A stretch of DNA of 41,839 bases from Tenacibaculum sp. L6 (lineage in GTDB: Bacteria; Bacteroidota; Bacteroidia; Flavobacteriales; Flavobacteriaceae). Under the pieces are notes generated by a model. That model was given only the letters and a program-made list of their open reading frames with translations. It was not told where the DNA came from and made no database searches. The translations under genes and the position numbers were made by a program. The stretch is from positions 1-41,839 of the forward strand of contig NZ_JAPEHZ010000017.1 in the NCBI RefSeq assembly GCF_028823685.1. Direction: 5' to 3'. Below, one piece after another: positions 1-7,450 of this stretch; positions within the stretch are counted from its first letter, which is position 1, and every line of letters starts with the position of its first letter.

Positions 1-194
1 TCGCCCAGTTCTTTTTTTATTTCTTCTAAATCGTTGTCTAAAATAGCATCTGCTAATTCGTAAGTTTCTTCAATAGTTAAATGACGTAGACTTTGTAAGG
101 TTTGTTTTTTATCCCACGGACATTGCTCACGAAGATCATCCATGATGTCTAACAAACGATTAAAGGCGGCTAACTGTTGCTTACGAGTATTCAC
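1..194 (-). CDS. mazG: Nucleoside triphosphate pyrophosphohydrolase MazG (N-terminal part)
   Basis: The gene runs off the left edge of the window, so only about the first 64 residues are present. The reverse strand starts with GTG at 194 and reads MNTRKQQLAAFNRLLDIMDD, followed by the MazG signatures LREQCPWD, QSLRHLTIEETYEL and ADAILDNDLEEIKKELG. The EExxEL-type motif belongs to the Mg-binding helix that hydrolyses NTPs to NMP and pyrophosphate. The GTG start is chosen because an in-frame TAA (200-198) lies two codons upstream and the N-terminus matches the family. That TAA is also the stop of the DUF5606 gene, so the two genes are tightly coupled. Family membership is clear from sequence; the role in removing non-canonical NTPs is family knowledge. 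Confidence 0.9.
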   Translation of the reverse strand, partial: MNTRKQQLAAFNRLLDIMDDLREQCPWDKKQTLQSLRHLTIEETYELADAILDNDLEEIKKELG

Positions 195-197
195 GAT

Positions 198-620
198 TTA
201 AGCTTCTTCTGTAGTTGTTTCTTCAGCTTCAACTAAGGTACTAAAATCAAAATTAGCTTGTGCTAAGGTGTTGTACCACTGAATTACTTTTTTAATGTTT
301 GAAGCATATACACGCTCTTGATCAAAATCAGGTAAAACTTCACTGAAGTACTCAGTTAATTTAGCAGCACTTTCTTTGTGAGAAATCGCTTCTTTACCTT
401 CTGCTTTTTCAGCAATATTCTTAAATACACGTGCTAAAGGCACTTCTTCTTCGTATGTGTAAATAGCGATGTTTTCTAATAAACTTACATTGTGAGTCGC
501 TGTAATAGGAAAACGTTTACCATCTACGATTGATTTTACGATAACACCAGTTTTGGTTTGTGATAAAATTTCATATAAACCTGGCTTACCAGTAACAGCT
601 ATAATTTTGTTAAATTCCAT
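198..620 (-). CDS. DUF5606 domain protein
   Basis: A 140-residue soluble protein with no signal peptide or membrane segment. The N-terminal half (MEFNKIIAVTGKPGLYEIL, then TGVIVKSIVDGKRFPI) resembles a small beta-rich domain, and the C-terminal half is helical with an acidic, threonine-rich tail. It matches from memory the DUF5606 family, which is found almost only in Bacteroidota and sits between def and mazG. No biochemical function is known. It lies 29 bp downstream of def and its stop is three bases from the mazG start, so def, this gene and mazG probably share a transcript. The link to either neighbour's function is positional only. Confidence 0.8.
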   Translation of the reverse strand: MEFNKIIAVTGKPGLYEILSQTKTGVIVKSIVDGKRFPITATHNVSLLENIAIYTYEEEVPLARVFKNIAEKAEGKEAISHKESAAKLTEYFSEVLPDFDQERVYASNIKKVIQWYNTLAQANFDFSTLVEAEETTTEEA

Positions 621-649
621 GTCTTAATTTTTTAGTGTATTACTACTTA

Positions 650-1234
650 TTATTTCTTAGCATTTGGAAAACGCATGCGATACCCTGCATTTACTTTTCC
701 TTTCGAAATATTCTCTAATTTCTTTTTAATTAATCGTTTCTTTAAAGAAGAAAGTTTGTCGGTAAACAAAACTCCTTCAATATGATCGTATTCATGTTGA
801 AAAACACGTGCAGGTAATCCGCTTAACGTTTCCGTGTGTTTTTCAAAGTTTTCATCTTGGTATTCAATAGTAATGGTTTCTTGACGGAAAACATCTTCGT
901 TTATTGAAGGAATACTTAAACATCCTTCACTAAAAGCCCATTCATCACCTTCTTCTTTAACAATTTTAGCATTGATAAAAACGCGTTTAAAACCTTCTAA
1001 AACCGTACGTTCTTCTTCGCTTAATTCTTCATCTTCAGCAAAAGGAGAAGCATCGATGATAAACAAACGGATGTCTTTTCCTATTTGAGGAGCCGCTAAA
1101 CCAACACCATTGGCGTTGTACATAGTTTCTTCCATATCGGCAATTAGTTTTTCTAACTGCGGATACTCTTTATCGATTTCTTTTCCTACTTTACGTAATA
1201 CGGGGTCTCCGTAGGCAACAATGGGTAAAATCAT
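650..1234 (-). CDS. def: Peptide deformylase
   Basis: Removes the formyl group from the initiator methionine of nascent proteins. All three family motifs are present in the 194-residue product: motif 1 GVGLAAPQIG (near residue 44), motif 2 EGCLS (near 103) with the metal-binding Cys, and motif 3 QHEYDH (near 146) with two metal-binding His and the catalytic Glu. The start gives MILPIVAYGDPVLRK, the usual N-terminus. It lies downstream of ruvX and upstream of DUF5606 on the same strand, and 57 bases separate it from ruvX. Nothing is odd about the length or the motifs. Confidence 0.97.
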   Translation of the reverse strand: MILPIVAYGDPVLRKVGKEIDKEYPQLEKLIADMEETMYNANGVGLAAPQIGKDIRLFIIDASPFAEDEELSEEERTVLEGFKRVFINAKIVKEEGDEWAFSEGCLSIPSINEDVFRQETITIEYQDENFEKHTETLSGLPARVFQHEYDHIEGVLFTDKLSSLKKRLIKKKLENISKGKVNAGYRMRFPNAKK

Positions 1235-1291
1235 CTACTTTTTAATTTTTAAGGAATGCAAAAATACAAAGAAAGCGCTGTGTTAGAAAAT

Positions 1292-1702
1292 TTATTTGTT
1301 GTACAAATACGATTGTAAGATAATTGTAGCACTAATTTCGTCTACTAAGGCCTTATTTTGACGTTGTTTTTTCTTTAAACCGCTATCAATCATTGTTTGA
1401 AAAGCCATTTTTGAAGTAAAACGCTCATCTACACGTTTGATAGGAATAGAAGGGATTGCTTTTTCAAGTTTTTCTAGAAATGGAAGAATAAGAACTTCAC
1501 TTTCACTATCAGAATTGTCCATTTGTTTAGGTTTACCTACCAAAAAGAGTTCTACATTTTCTTTTTGAGTATAGTTTTTTAAAAATGTTAGCAACTCAGA
1601 AGTGTCAACTGTTGTTAATCCCGAAGCTATAATTTGAAGCTCGTCAGTTACAGCAATTCCCGTTCTTTTTTTTCCAAAATCTATGGCTAGTATTCTGCCC
1701 AT
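1292..1702 (-). CDS. ruvX: RuvX/YqgF family nuclease-like protein (pre-16S rRNA processing)
   Basis: A 136-residue RNase H-fold protein. MGRILAIDFGKKRTGIAVTD carries the first catalytic Asp and the conserved GxKRTGIA; VDERFTS and DEISATIILQSYL supply the later acidic residues. The family acts in 5' maturation of 16S rRNA and was first described as a putative Holliday junction resolvase. The frame is open for six more codons, but the start at 1702 is preferred because conserved homologs begin MGRILAIDFG. It is the first gene of a minus-strand group with def, DUF5606 and mazG, and is divergent from dapD. Confidence 0.92.
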   Translation of the reverse strand: MGRILAIDFGKKRTGIAVTDELQIIASGLTTVDTSELLTFLKNYTQKENVELFLVGKPKQMDNSDSESEVLILPFLEKLEKAIPSIPIKRVDERFTSKMAFQTMIDSGLKKKQRQNKALVDEISATIILQSYLYNK

Positions 1703-1764
1703 TAAAAAAGTTTTTTGCAAATGTAGCTAAATTAAACAAGGAAGGAATATCTGTTTAAAAAATG

Positions 1765-1772
1765 TATCTTCG
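1765..1772 (+). promoter_or_regulatory. Putative dapD promoter -7 element
   Basis: TATCTTCG matches seven of eight positions of the Bacteroidota -7 consensus TAnnTTTG and ends 49 bases before the dapD start. It lies inside the in-frame extension that begins at 1762, which argues that the extension is 5' UTR and not protein. No clear -33 TTG is seen at the ideal distance. This is an inference from consensus only. Confidence 0.4.
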
Positions 1773-1821
1773 CGGCATATTCTTGAAAGCAATTTTATTT
1801 TTGCTGAAAAATATTTTAAAA

Positions 1822-2637
1822 ATGACAGAATTACAATCAATTATAGAAAAAGCGTGGGATAACCGCGATTTATTGAAAGAAGAAACTACAATTAACGCAA
1901 TTAGAAAAGTAGTAGATTTATTAGATACTGGAGATTTACGTGTTGCTGAGCCAACTGAAAATGGATGGCAGGTTAACGAATGGGTAAAGAAAGCAGTGGT
2001 ATTATATTTCCCAATTCAAAAAATGGAAACCTTAGAGGCAGGTATTTTTGAATACCACGATAAAATTCCATTAAAGAGAGGTTATGAAGCGAAAGGAATT
2101 CGTGTGGTGCCTAATGCAGTAGCACGTCACGGTGCTTATATTTCAGCAGGAACTATTTTAATGCCTAGTTATGTAAATATTGGAGCATATGTTGATGAAG
2201 GAACGATGGTTGATACATGGGCAACAGTAGGTTCTTGTGCACAAATTGGTAAAAACGTACACTTATCAGGTGGAGTAGGAATCGGTGGAGTATTAGAACC
2301 TTTACAAGCAGCACCTGTAATTATTGAAGACGGAGCTTTTATTGGTTCTCGTTGTATTGTTGTTGAAGGAGTTAGAGTAGAGAAGGAAGCGGTTTTAGGA
2401 GCGAATGTAGTATTAACAATGAGTACTAAAATTATTGATGTAACTGGAGATGAGCCAGTAGAAATGAAAGGAGTAGTTCCTGCACGTTCGGTGGTAATTC
2501 CTGGGAGTTATACAAAAAAGTTTGCTGCAGGAGAGTATCAAGTCCCTTGTGCTTTAATTATTGGTAAACGTAAAGAGAGTACGAATAAGAAAACATCATT
2601 AAACGATGCTCTTAGAGAGTATGATGTAGCGGTTTAA
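1822..2637 (+). CDS. dapD: 2,3,4,5-tetrahydropyridine-2,6-dicarboxylate N-succinyltransferase
   Basis: Uses succinyl-CoA to succinylate tetrahydrodipicolinate in the lysine and meso-diaminopimelate pathway, so it feeds peptidoglycan. The product is 271 residues, the usual length, starting MTELQSIIEKAWDNRDLL. The middle contains left-handed beta-helix hexapeptide repeats (IGAYVDEGTMVDTWATVGSC, then IGKNVHLSGGVGIGGVLEP), and VVPARSVVIPG follows near the end. The frame is open 20 codons further upstream, but that stretch is hydrophobic, is not part of the family and covers a likely promoter, so the ATG at 1822 is chosen. A Stealth-family gene follows after 10 bases. Confidence 0.96.
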   Translation: MTELQSIIEKAWDNRDLLKEETTINAIRKVVDLLDTGDLRVAEPTENGWQVNEWVKKAVVLYFPIQKMETLEAGIFEYHDKIPLKRGYEAKGIRVVPNAVARHGAYISAGTILMPSYVNIGAYVDEGTMVDTWATVGSCAQIGKNVHLSGGVGIGGVLEPLQAAPVIIEDGAFIGSRCIVVEGVRVEKEAVLGANVVLTMSTKIIDVTGDEPVEMKGVVPARSVVIPGSYTKKFAAGEYQVPCALIIGKRKESTNKKTSLNDALREYDVAV

Positions 2638-2647
2638 AAAATATTTT

Positions 2648-3613
2648 ATGCAAATAGATGCAGTAATTACTTGGGTAGATAGTTCTGATGAAGAATGGAG
2701 AAGCAAGATTAATCAATATTTAGATAAGAAAATTAATTGGGAAGATAAAGTTGATTCTACAAGGTACAATTCAATTAATGAAATAGAAATATCAATAACA
2801 TCAATACTTAAATTCGCTACATTTATAAAAAATATCTATGTAGTAACAGATAACCAGATACCAAAGAACTTTTTGAAGTTGAAAGATAAAGCTTCAGATA
2901 TAGGGGTAAATTTAGAACTAATAGACCATAAAATATTGTTTAAAGGGTATGAAGAATACCTACCTGTATTTAATTCTCAGACAATAGAGACAATGCTTTA
3001 TAGAATCCCTAATTTGTCAGAGCATTTTGTATATTTTAATGATGACTTCTTTTTAATTAATAAAACAAATTCTAGTGATTTCTTTAAAGAGTCATATCCA
3101 TTTTTAAGAGGGAATTGGAAGGAGTATGACGAAAATATTTGGTACAAAAGAATAGTAAATTCAAGGAAAAAGAAAAGAATATTCAATCATAGATATGTGA
3201 AAGAAGATACGGCTAAATTACTAGGTTATGAAAAGTACTATAATATTCACCATACTCCTTATCCTCTTAGAAAATCTACTATTCAAGCTTTTTTTGAAGA
3301 AAATCCTAGTTTATTAAAAAGAAATCTAAAATATAGGTTTAGACATAAAAATCAATTTTTATTACAAGTATTAGCTAATCATATAGAAATAAAGAATGGA
3401 ACATGCACTTTAACTGAAGATTTAGCTTTATTTTATACTCATAAATATAGTTGGTTTAAAATTTTAGAGAAAATATATAAAACAAATTTAAGAGGAGATA
3501 AAGTATTATTTTGTTGTTTACAAAGTTTGGAAACTATTAGTAAAAGTAAATTAAAGTTTTTATTAAAATGGGTAGATAAAAAACTTGATTCAAATTTCGC
3601 AAATGAACTATAA
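2648..3613 (+). CDS. Stealth-family sugar-phosphate transferase
   Basis: A 321-residue protein with the Stealth conserved regions in order: CR1 DAVITWVDSSD (residues 4-14); CR2 from about 39 to 135, with RYNSINEIEISITSILKFA, IYVVTDNQIP and YFNDDFF; CR3 HHTPYPLRK (201-209); and a short C-terminal CR4-like part. Stealth proteins transfer hexose-1-phosphate units in making capsule-type phosphoglycans and are related to eukaryotic GlcNAc-1-phosphotransferase. The acceptor and donor here are unknown. There is no signal peptide or membrane helix, so it is probably cytoplasmic. It starts 10 bases after dapD and overlaps the tsaC start by 11 bases, so it is embedded in a housekeeping transcript. It looks more AT- and Lys/Asn-rich than its neighbours, and no capsule genes lie nearby, which suggests insertion or acquisition. 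Confidence 0.85.
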   Translation: MQIDAVITWVDSSDEEWRSKINQYLDKKINWEDKVDSTRYNSINEIEISITSILKFATFIKNIYVVTDNQIPKNFLKLKDKASDIGVNLELIDHKILFKGYEEYLPVFNSQTIETMLYRIPNLSEHFVYFNDDFFLINKTNSSDFFKESYPFLRGNWKEYDENIWYKRIVNSRKKKRIFNHRYVKEDTAKLLGYEKYYNIHHTPYPLRKSTIQAFFEENPSLLKRNLKYRFRHKNQFLLQVLANHIEIKNGTCTLTEDLALFYTHKYSWFKILEKIYKTNLRGDKVLFCCLQSLETISKSKLKFLLKWVDKKLDSNFANEL

Positions 3614-4154
3614 AAAAATTATAGAATTCATAAAAAAAGAAAAAACCATTCTTTATCCAACTGATACAGTTTGGGGATTAGGTTGTGATGCAACTAATCA
3701 AGAAGCTGTTAAGAAAATCTATCAATTAAAAAATAGAGAAGAATCCAAAAGCTTAATTATTTTGGTAGATTCTGTTAAAATGTTGCAAAAGCATGTAGGG
3801 AATATTCCTGAAAAAGCTTTAGAAATTCTAAAAATATCCGAAAAACCAACTACCATTATTTATAACAATCCGAAAGGATTAGCACCCAATACCATTGCAT
3901 CAGACAATACAATTGCTATTCGAATTCCTCAGGATGAGTTTTGTATTCAGCTAATTAAAGAGTTTGGAAAGCCTATTGTGTCTACTTCAGCTAACGTTAG
4001 TGGAGAACCTACACCTAAGTCTTTTTCAGAAATAAGCGAAGCAATTTTAAAGAATGTAGATTATGTGGTAAATTTGCATCAAGAGAAAGTAGCAGAGAAG
4101 TCTTCAACTATTTTAAAAATTGAAGGTGACGATGTTATTGTGATTAGAGAATAA
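3603..4154 (+). CDS. tsaC: L-threonylcarbamoyladenylate synthase
   Basis: Makes threonylcarbamoyl-AMP from threonine, bicarbonate and ATP for the t6A modification of ANN-decoding tRNAs. The 183-residue YrdC/Sua5 domain shows LYPTDTVWGLGCDA near the N-terminus, the KxR-type site in YQLKNREESKSLIIL, IAIRIPQD, and PIVSTSANVSGEPTP near the end. Only the YrdC core is present, without the Sua5 C-terminal domain. The ATG at 3603 is chosen over a TTG at 3585 because MNYKKIIEFIKK fits the family and the ATG overlaps the upstream gene's end by 11 bases, typical of coupling. Its pathway partner tsaE is at 23997-24410. The CCA-adding enzyme gene follows after four bases. Confidence 0.94.
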   Translation: MNYKKIIEFIKKEKTILYPTDTVWGLGCDATNQEAVKKIYQLKNREESKSLIILVDSVKMLQKHVGNIPEKALEILKISEKPTTIIYNNPKGLAPNTIASDNTIAIRIPQDEFCIQLIKEFGKPIVSTSANVSGEPTPKSFSEISEAILKNVDYVVNLHQEKVAEKSSTILKIEGDDVIVIRE

Positions 4155-4158
4155 TTGT

Positions 4159-5586
4159 ATGCAAAAACAATATTTTAAGGAAGCAATTTCCGCAGAAATA
4201 TTTCAATATATATCCCAAGCAGCTAAAGAATTACAACTAGAAAGCTATGTAATTGGTGGTTTCGTACGTGATTTTATTTTACAACGAGGCACAGCCAAAG
4301 ATGTAGATGTGGTTGCTGTTGGAAGTGGGATAGAGCTAGCCCAAAAAGTTGCCGAATTACTTCCAAACAAACCAAAAGTTCAAGTGTTTAAAACTTACGG
4401 AACAGCAATGTTGCGTTTTCAAGATATTGAAGTGGAGTTTGTAGGCGCTCGTAAAGAATCATATTCAGAAGAGAGTAGAAACCCAGAAGTTTCTGAGGGA
4501 ACTTTACAAGACGATCAAAACAGACGAGATTTTACGATTAATGCCTTAGCATTGAGTTTGAATGAAGAAGATTTCGGATTGTTGTTGGATCCTTTTGGAG
4601 GAATAGCAGATTTAGAAGCTAAAATTATCAGAACACCGTTAGATCCTGATATTACGTATTCTGATGATCCGTTACGTATGATGCGTGCCATCAGGTTTGC
4701 TAGCCAGTTGAATTTCGAAATAGAAGAGAACTCTTTAAATGCAATTACAAAAAATGCTTCGAGAATTGATATTATTACTCGTGAGCGTATTGTGGTTGAG
4801 TTGAATAAAATTATAGAATCTCCAGTGCCGTCTATCGGGTTTTTACTGTTAGAAAAAACGGGATTGTTAGAGAGAATTTTACCAGAACTAATTGCTTTAA
4901 AAGGAGTAGAAGAGGTAGAAGGACAAAAGCATAAAGATAATTTTTATCATACCTTAGAAGTAGTTGATAATATTTCTGAAAACACGAATGATGTATGGCT
5001 TCGTTGGTCAGCCTTGTTGCACGACATAGGTAAGGCACCCACAAAACGTTATCACAAAAAAATAGGTTGGACGTTCCATTCTCATGAATTTGTGGGGTCG
5101 AAGATGGTGTATAAGTTATTTAAACGTTTAAAAATGCCATTGAACAATAAGATGAAATTTGTTCAAAAAATGGTGATGTTAAGCTCTCGTCCAATTGTTT
5201 TAGCAAGTGAAGTGACAGATTCTGCTGTACGTCGTTTAATTTTTGATGCAGGAGATGATGTAGAATCTTTAATGACACTGTGTGAAGCAGATATTACGAC
5301 TAAAAATCCGAAGAAATTTAAACGTTATCATAAAAATTTCGAGCTTGTTCGTCAAAAAATAAAAGAGGTAGAAGAACGTGATCGAGTTCGTAATTTTCAA
5401 CCTCCGATTACTGGTGAAGAGATTATGGAAGCTTTTAATTTGAAACCTTGTAGAGAAATTGGTCAGATAAAAGAAGCGATAAAAGAAGCTATTTTAGATG
5501 GTAAAATTCCGAATGAACACGATGCTTCTTATCAATTTATGATTGAAAAAGGAGAGCAGTTAGGATTAAAAATAAATCAAGAATAA
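4159..5586 (+). CDS. cca: CCA tRNA nucleotidyltransferase with HD domain
   Basis: Adds or repairs the 3' CCA of tRNAs. The 475-residue protein has an N-terminal class II nucleotidyltransferase head: GGFVRDFILQRGTAKDVDVV holds the GG and DxD metal site, followed by RRDFTINALAL and DDPLRMMRAIRFA. From about residue 255 there is an HD phosphohydrolase domain (HTLEVVDNI, LLHDIGKAP, HSHEFVGSKM), a combination common in Bacteroidota. It follows tsaC by four bases and ends at a strong two-way terminator. The tRNA-Leu in this window already encodes CCA, so for that tRNA the enzyme would act in repair. A poly(A) polymerase activity cannot be excluded from sequence alone. Confidence 0.93.
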   Translation: MQKQYFKEAISAEIFQYISQAAKELQLESYVIGGFVRDFILQRGTAKDVDVVAVGSGIELAQKVAELLPNKPKVQVFKTYGTAMLRFQDIEVEFVGARKESYSEESRNPEVSEGTLQDDQNRRDFTINALALSLNEEDFGLLLDPFGGIADLEAKIIRTPLDPDITYSDDPLRMMRAIRFASQLNFEIEENSLNAITKNASRIDIITRERIVVELNKIIESPVPSIGFLLLEKTGLLERILPELIALKGVEEVEGQKHKDNFYHTLEVVDNISENTNDVWLRWSALLHDIGKAPTKRYHKKIGWTFHSHEFVGSKMVYKLFKRLKMPLNNKMKFVQKMVMLSSRPIVLASEVTDSAVRRLIFDAGDDVESLMTLCEADITTKNPKKFKRYHKNFELVRQKIKEVEERDRVRNFQPPITGEEIMEAFNLKPCREIGQIKEAIKEAILDGKIPNEHDASYQFMIEKGEQLGLKINQE

Positions 5587-5629
5587 GGATAAAAAAAAAA
5601 GAGAAGCATTTGCTTCTCTTTTTTTATCC
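5587..5629. terminator. Two-way terminator between cca and the ABC exporter gene
   Basis: AGAGAAGCA / TGCTTCTCT form a 9-bp stem with a TT loop, flanked by a run of A on the left and a run of T on the right. The outer GGAT and ATCC also pair. The flanks allow termination in both directions for the convergent genes cca (plus) and the exporter gene (minus), whose stop codon at 5624-5626 lies inside the right arm. Confidence 0.85.
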
Positions 5630-7450
5630 TATCGACTGCATGTCAACAAGTTTCTTATAAATTCCACTTTTAGAAATCAATTCTTCGTGTGTTCCTCGTT
5701 CTACAATTTTTCCTTTTTGCATAACTACAATCAAATCTGCTTTTTGAATGGTAGACAAACGGTGCGCAATGACCACAGATGTTCTGTTTTGCATCATTTT
5801 TTCTAATGCATCTTGTACCAATTTTTCTGATTCAGTATCTAAAGCTGAAGTAGCTTCATCTAAAATCATAATTGGCGGATTTTTAAGAACCGCACGAGCA
5901 ATGCTTAAACGCTGTTTTTGTCCGCCTGAAAGTTTATTTCCGCTATCACCAATATTAGTATCATAACCATTCGGTAAGTCTTTAATGAACTCATGAGCAT
6001 TGGCAATTTTTGCTGCTTCGATAATTTCTTCGTCGCTTTTACCTTCAATACCTAAAGTAATATTGTTTTTTATGGTATCGTTAAATAAAATAGAGTCTTG
6101 AGTAACCAGACCTTCTAATTGACGTAGTGAATGTTTTTTGATGTTTTTGATATCTGTTCCATCAATTAGGATTGCTCCTTCATTTACATCATAAAAACGA
6201 GTTAATAGGTTTGCTATGGTTGATTTTCCACTTCCTGATTGTCCAACTAAAGCTACCATTTTTCCTTTAGGAATGGATAAAGAAAAATCTTTTAAAACGT
6301 AATTGTCTTCATATTTAAAAGAAATATTGTTAATAGTAATTTCAGCATCAAATGTTTTCTTATCAACTGCATTTTCAACATCTTCAAGAGGGTTTTTAGT
6401 TTCTAAAATTTCTAAAATACGTTCTGCTGCTGCATTTCCTCTTTTTACATTGTAACTTGCTTTAGATATAGCTTTAGCAGGAGTTAAAATATTATAGGCT
6501 AATCCCATATAAGCAATAAAATCTTCACCATCTAAAGAACCATCTGTAATAACTAGCTGACCACCATACCAAAGTAACACAGCAATAACTCCAATTCCTA
6601 AAAATTCACTTGCAGGACTTGCTAAGTTCGTTCTGTTTAATAGTGTGTTAGAGTAGTGATAGAATCGATTGGTTGAGTCTTCAAACTTTTGCTGAAATTC
6701 TTTTTCAGCAGTAAACCCTTTAATAACTTTCAGTCCGCCTAAAGTTTCTTCTAACAGTGATAAAAAATACCCTTGCTCTTTTTGTACATTATCTGATTTT
6801 CGCTTTAAACTTTTACCTATTAAAGAGATGATATACCCAGAAAGAGGGATGAAAATAAAAACAAAAAGCGTTAGTTTAAAGCTAATAGCAACCATAGCTA
6901 CAATGGTAAAAACGATGGTTAATGGTTCTCGCACTAACATTTCTAAAATAGATAAAAAAGAATGTTGTATTTCTAATACATCTGTACCAATTCTTGCCAT
7001 AGTATCGCCTTTTCTTTTTTCTGAAAAGTAAGCAAGAGGTAGCTCAATTGTTTTTTTATACAGTTCGTTTCTAATGTCTTTTAAAACTCCATTTCTTAAA
7101 AATGTAATAAAATACATAGCTAAGTAATTAAAGATATTTTTAAAAAAGAAAGTAATAATAACTAAACCAACAACAAGCATTAATGCCTTAGCTTTATCAT
7201 CACCAGCAACTTGGTATATATAAAAAGATATAGTTTCTTTAAAATACTCGATTATTTTTGAAACACCTTCAAAAACTGGTTTTACAGTAACTTTAGGAGA
7301 ATCGGGTTTAAAAATAACATCTAGCATTGGTATTAATGCTAAAAAAGAAAGAGTAGAAAAAAAAGCATACAAGATATTAAATAGTACATTTAATAAACCA
7401 TACTTTTTGTAGGGAATGGCATATTTAATAATCTTTTTAAAGTAATTCAT
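5624..7450 (-). CDS. MsbA-like ABC exporter (permease fused to ATPase)
   Basis: A 608-residue half-transporter. Residues 1-330 form the six-helix membrane domain. Residues about 370-608 form the nucleotide-binding domain with Walker A GQSGSGKST (403-411), signature LSGGQ (507-511), Walker B IMILDEA (527-533) and the H-loop in VIAHRLST. This class flips lipid A-core or other lipids and drugs across the inner membrane. With lpx genes and lptB also in this window, a lipid A flippase role is plausible, but MsbA cannot be told from multidrug exporters by motifs alone. Its start codon overlaps the stop of the mutase gene by one base (TAATG), which indicates translational coupling. Confidence 0.9.
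   Translation of the reverse strand: MNYFKKIIKYAIPYKKYGLLNVLFNILYAFFSTLSFLALIPMLDVIFKPDSPKVTVKPVFEGVSKIIEYFKETISFYIYQVAGDDKAKALMLVVGLVIITFFFKNIFNYLAMYFITFLRNGVLKDIRNELYKKTIELPLAYFSEKRKGDTMARIGTDVLEIQHSFLSILEMLVREPLTIVFTIVAMVAISFKLTLFVFIFIPLSGYIISLIGKSLKRKSDNVQKEQGYFLSLLEETLGGLKVIKGFTAEKEFQQKFEDSTNRFYHYSNTLLNRTNLASPASEFLGIGVIAVLLWYGGQLVITDGSLDGEDFIAYMGLAYNILTPAKAISKASYNVKRGNAAAERILEILETKNPLEDVENAVDKKTFDAEITINNISFKYEDNYVLKDFSLSIPKGKMVALVGQSGSGKSTIANLLTRFYDVNEGAILIDGTDIKNIKKHSLRQLEGLVTQDSILFNDTIKNNITLGIEGKSDEEIIEAAKIANAHEFIKDLPNGYDTNIGDSGNKLSGGQKQRLSIARAVLKNPPIMILDEATSALDTESEKLVQDALEKMMQNRTSVVIAHRLSTIQKADLIVVMQKGKIVERGTHEELISKSGIYKKLVDMQSIG

Noticed and set aside
1762..1821. Extended N-terminus of DapD
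   Set aside because: The 20 extra codons encode a hydrophobic stretch not found in the family and cover a likely -7 promoter element; the start at 1822 gives the standard length of 271.
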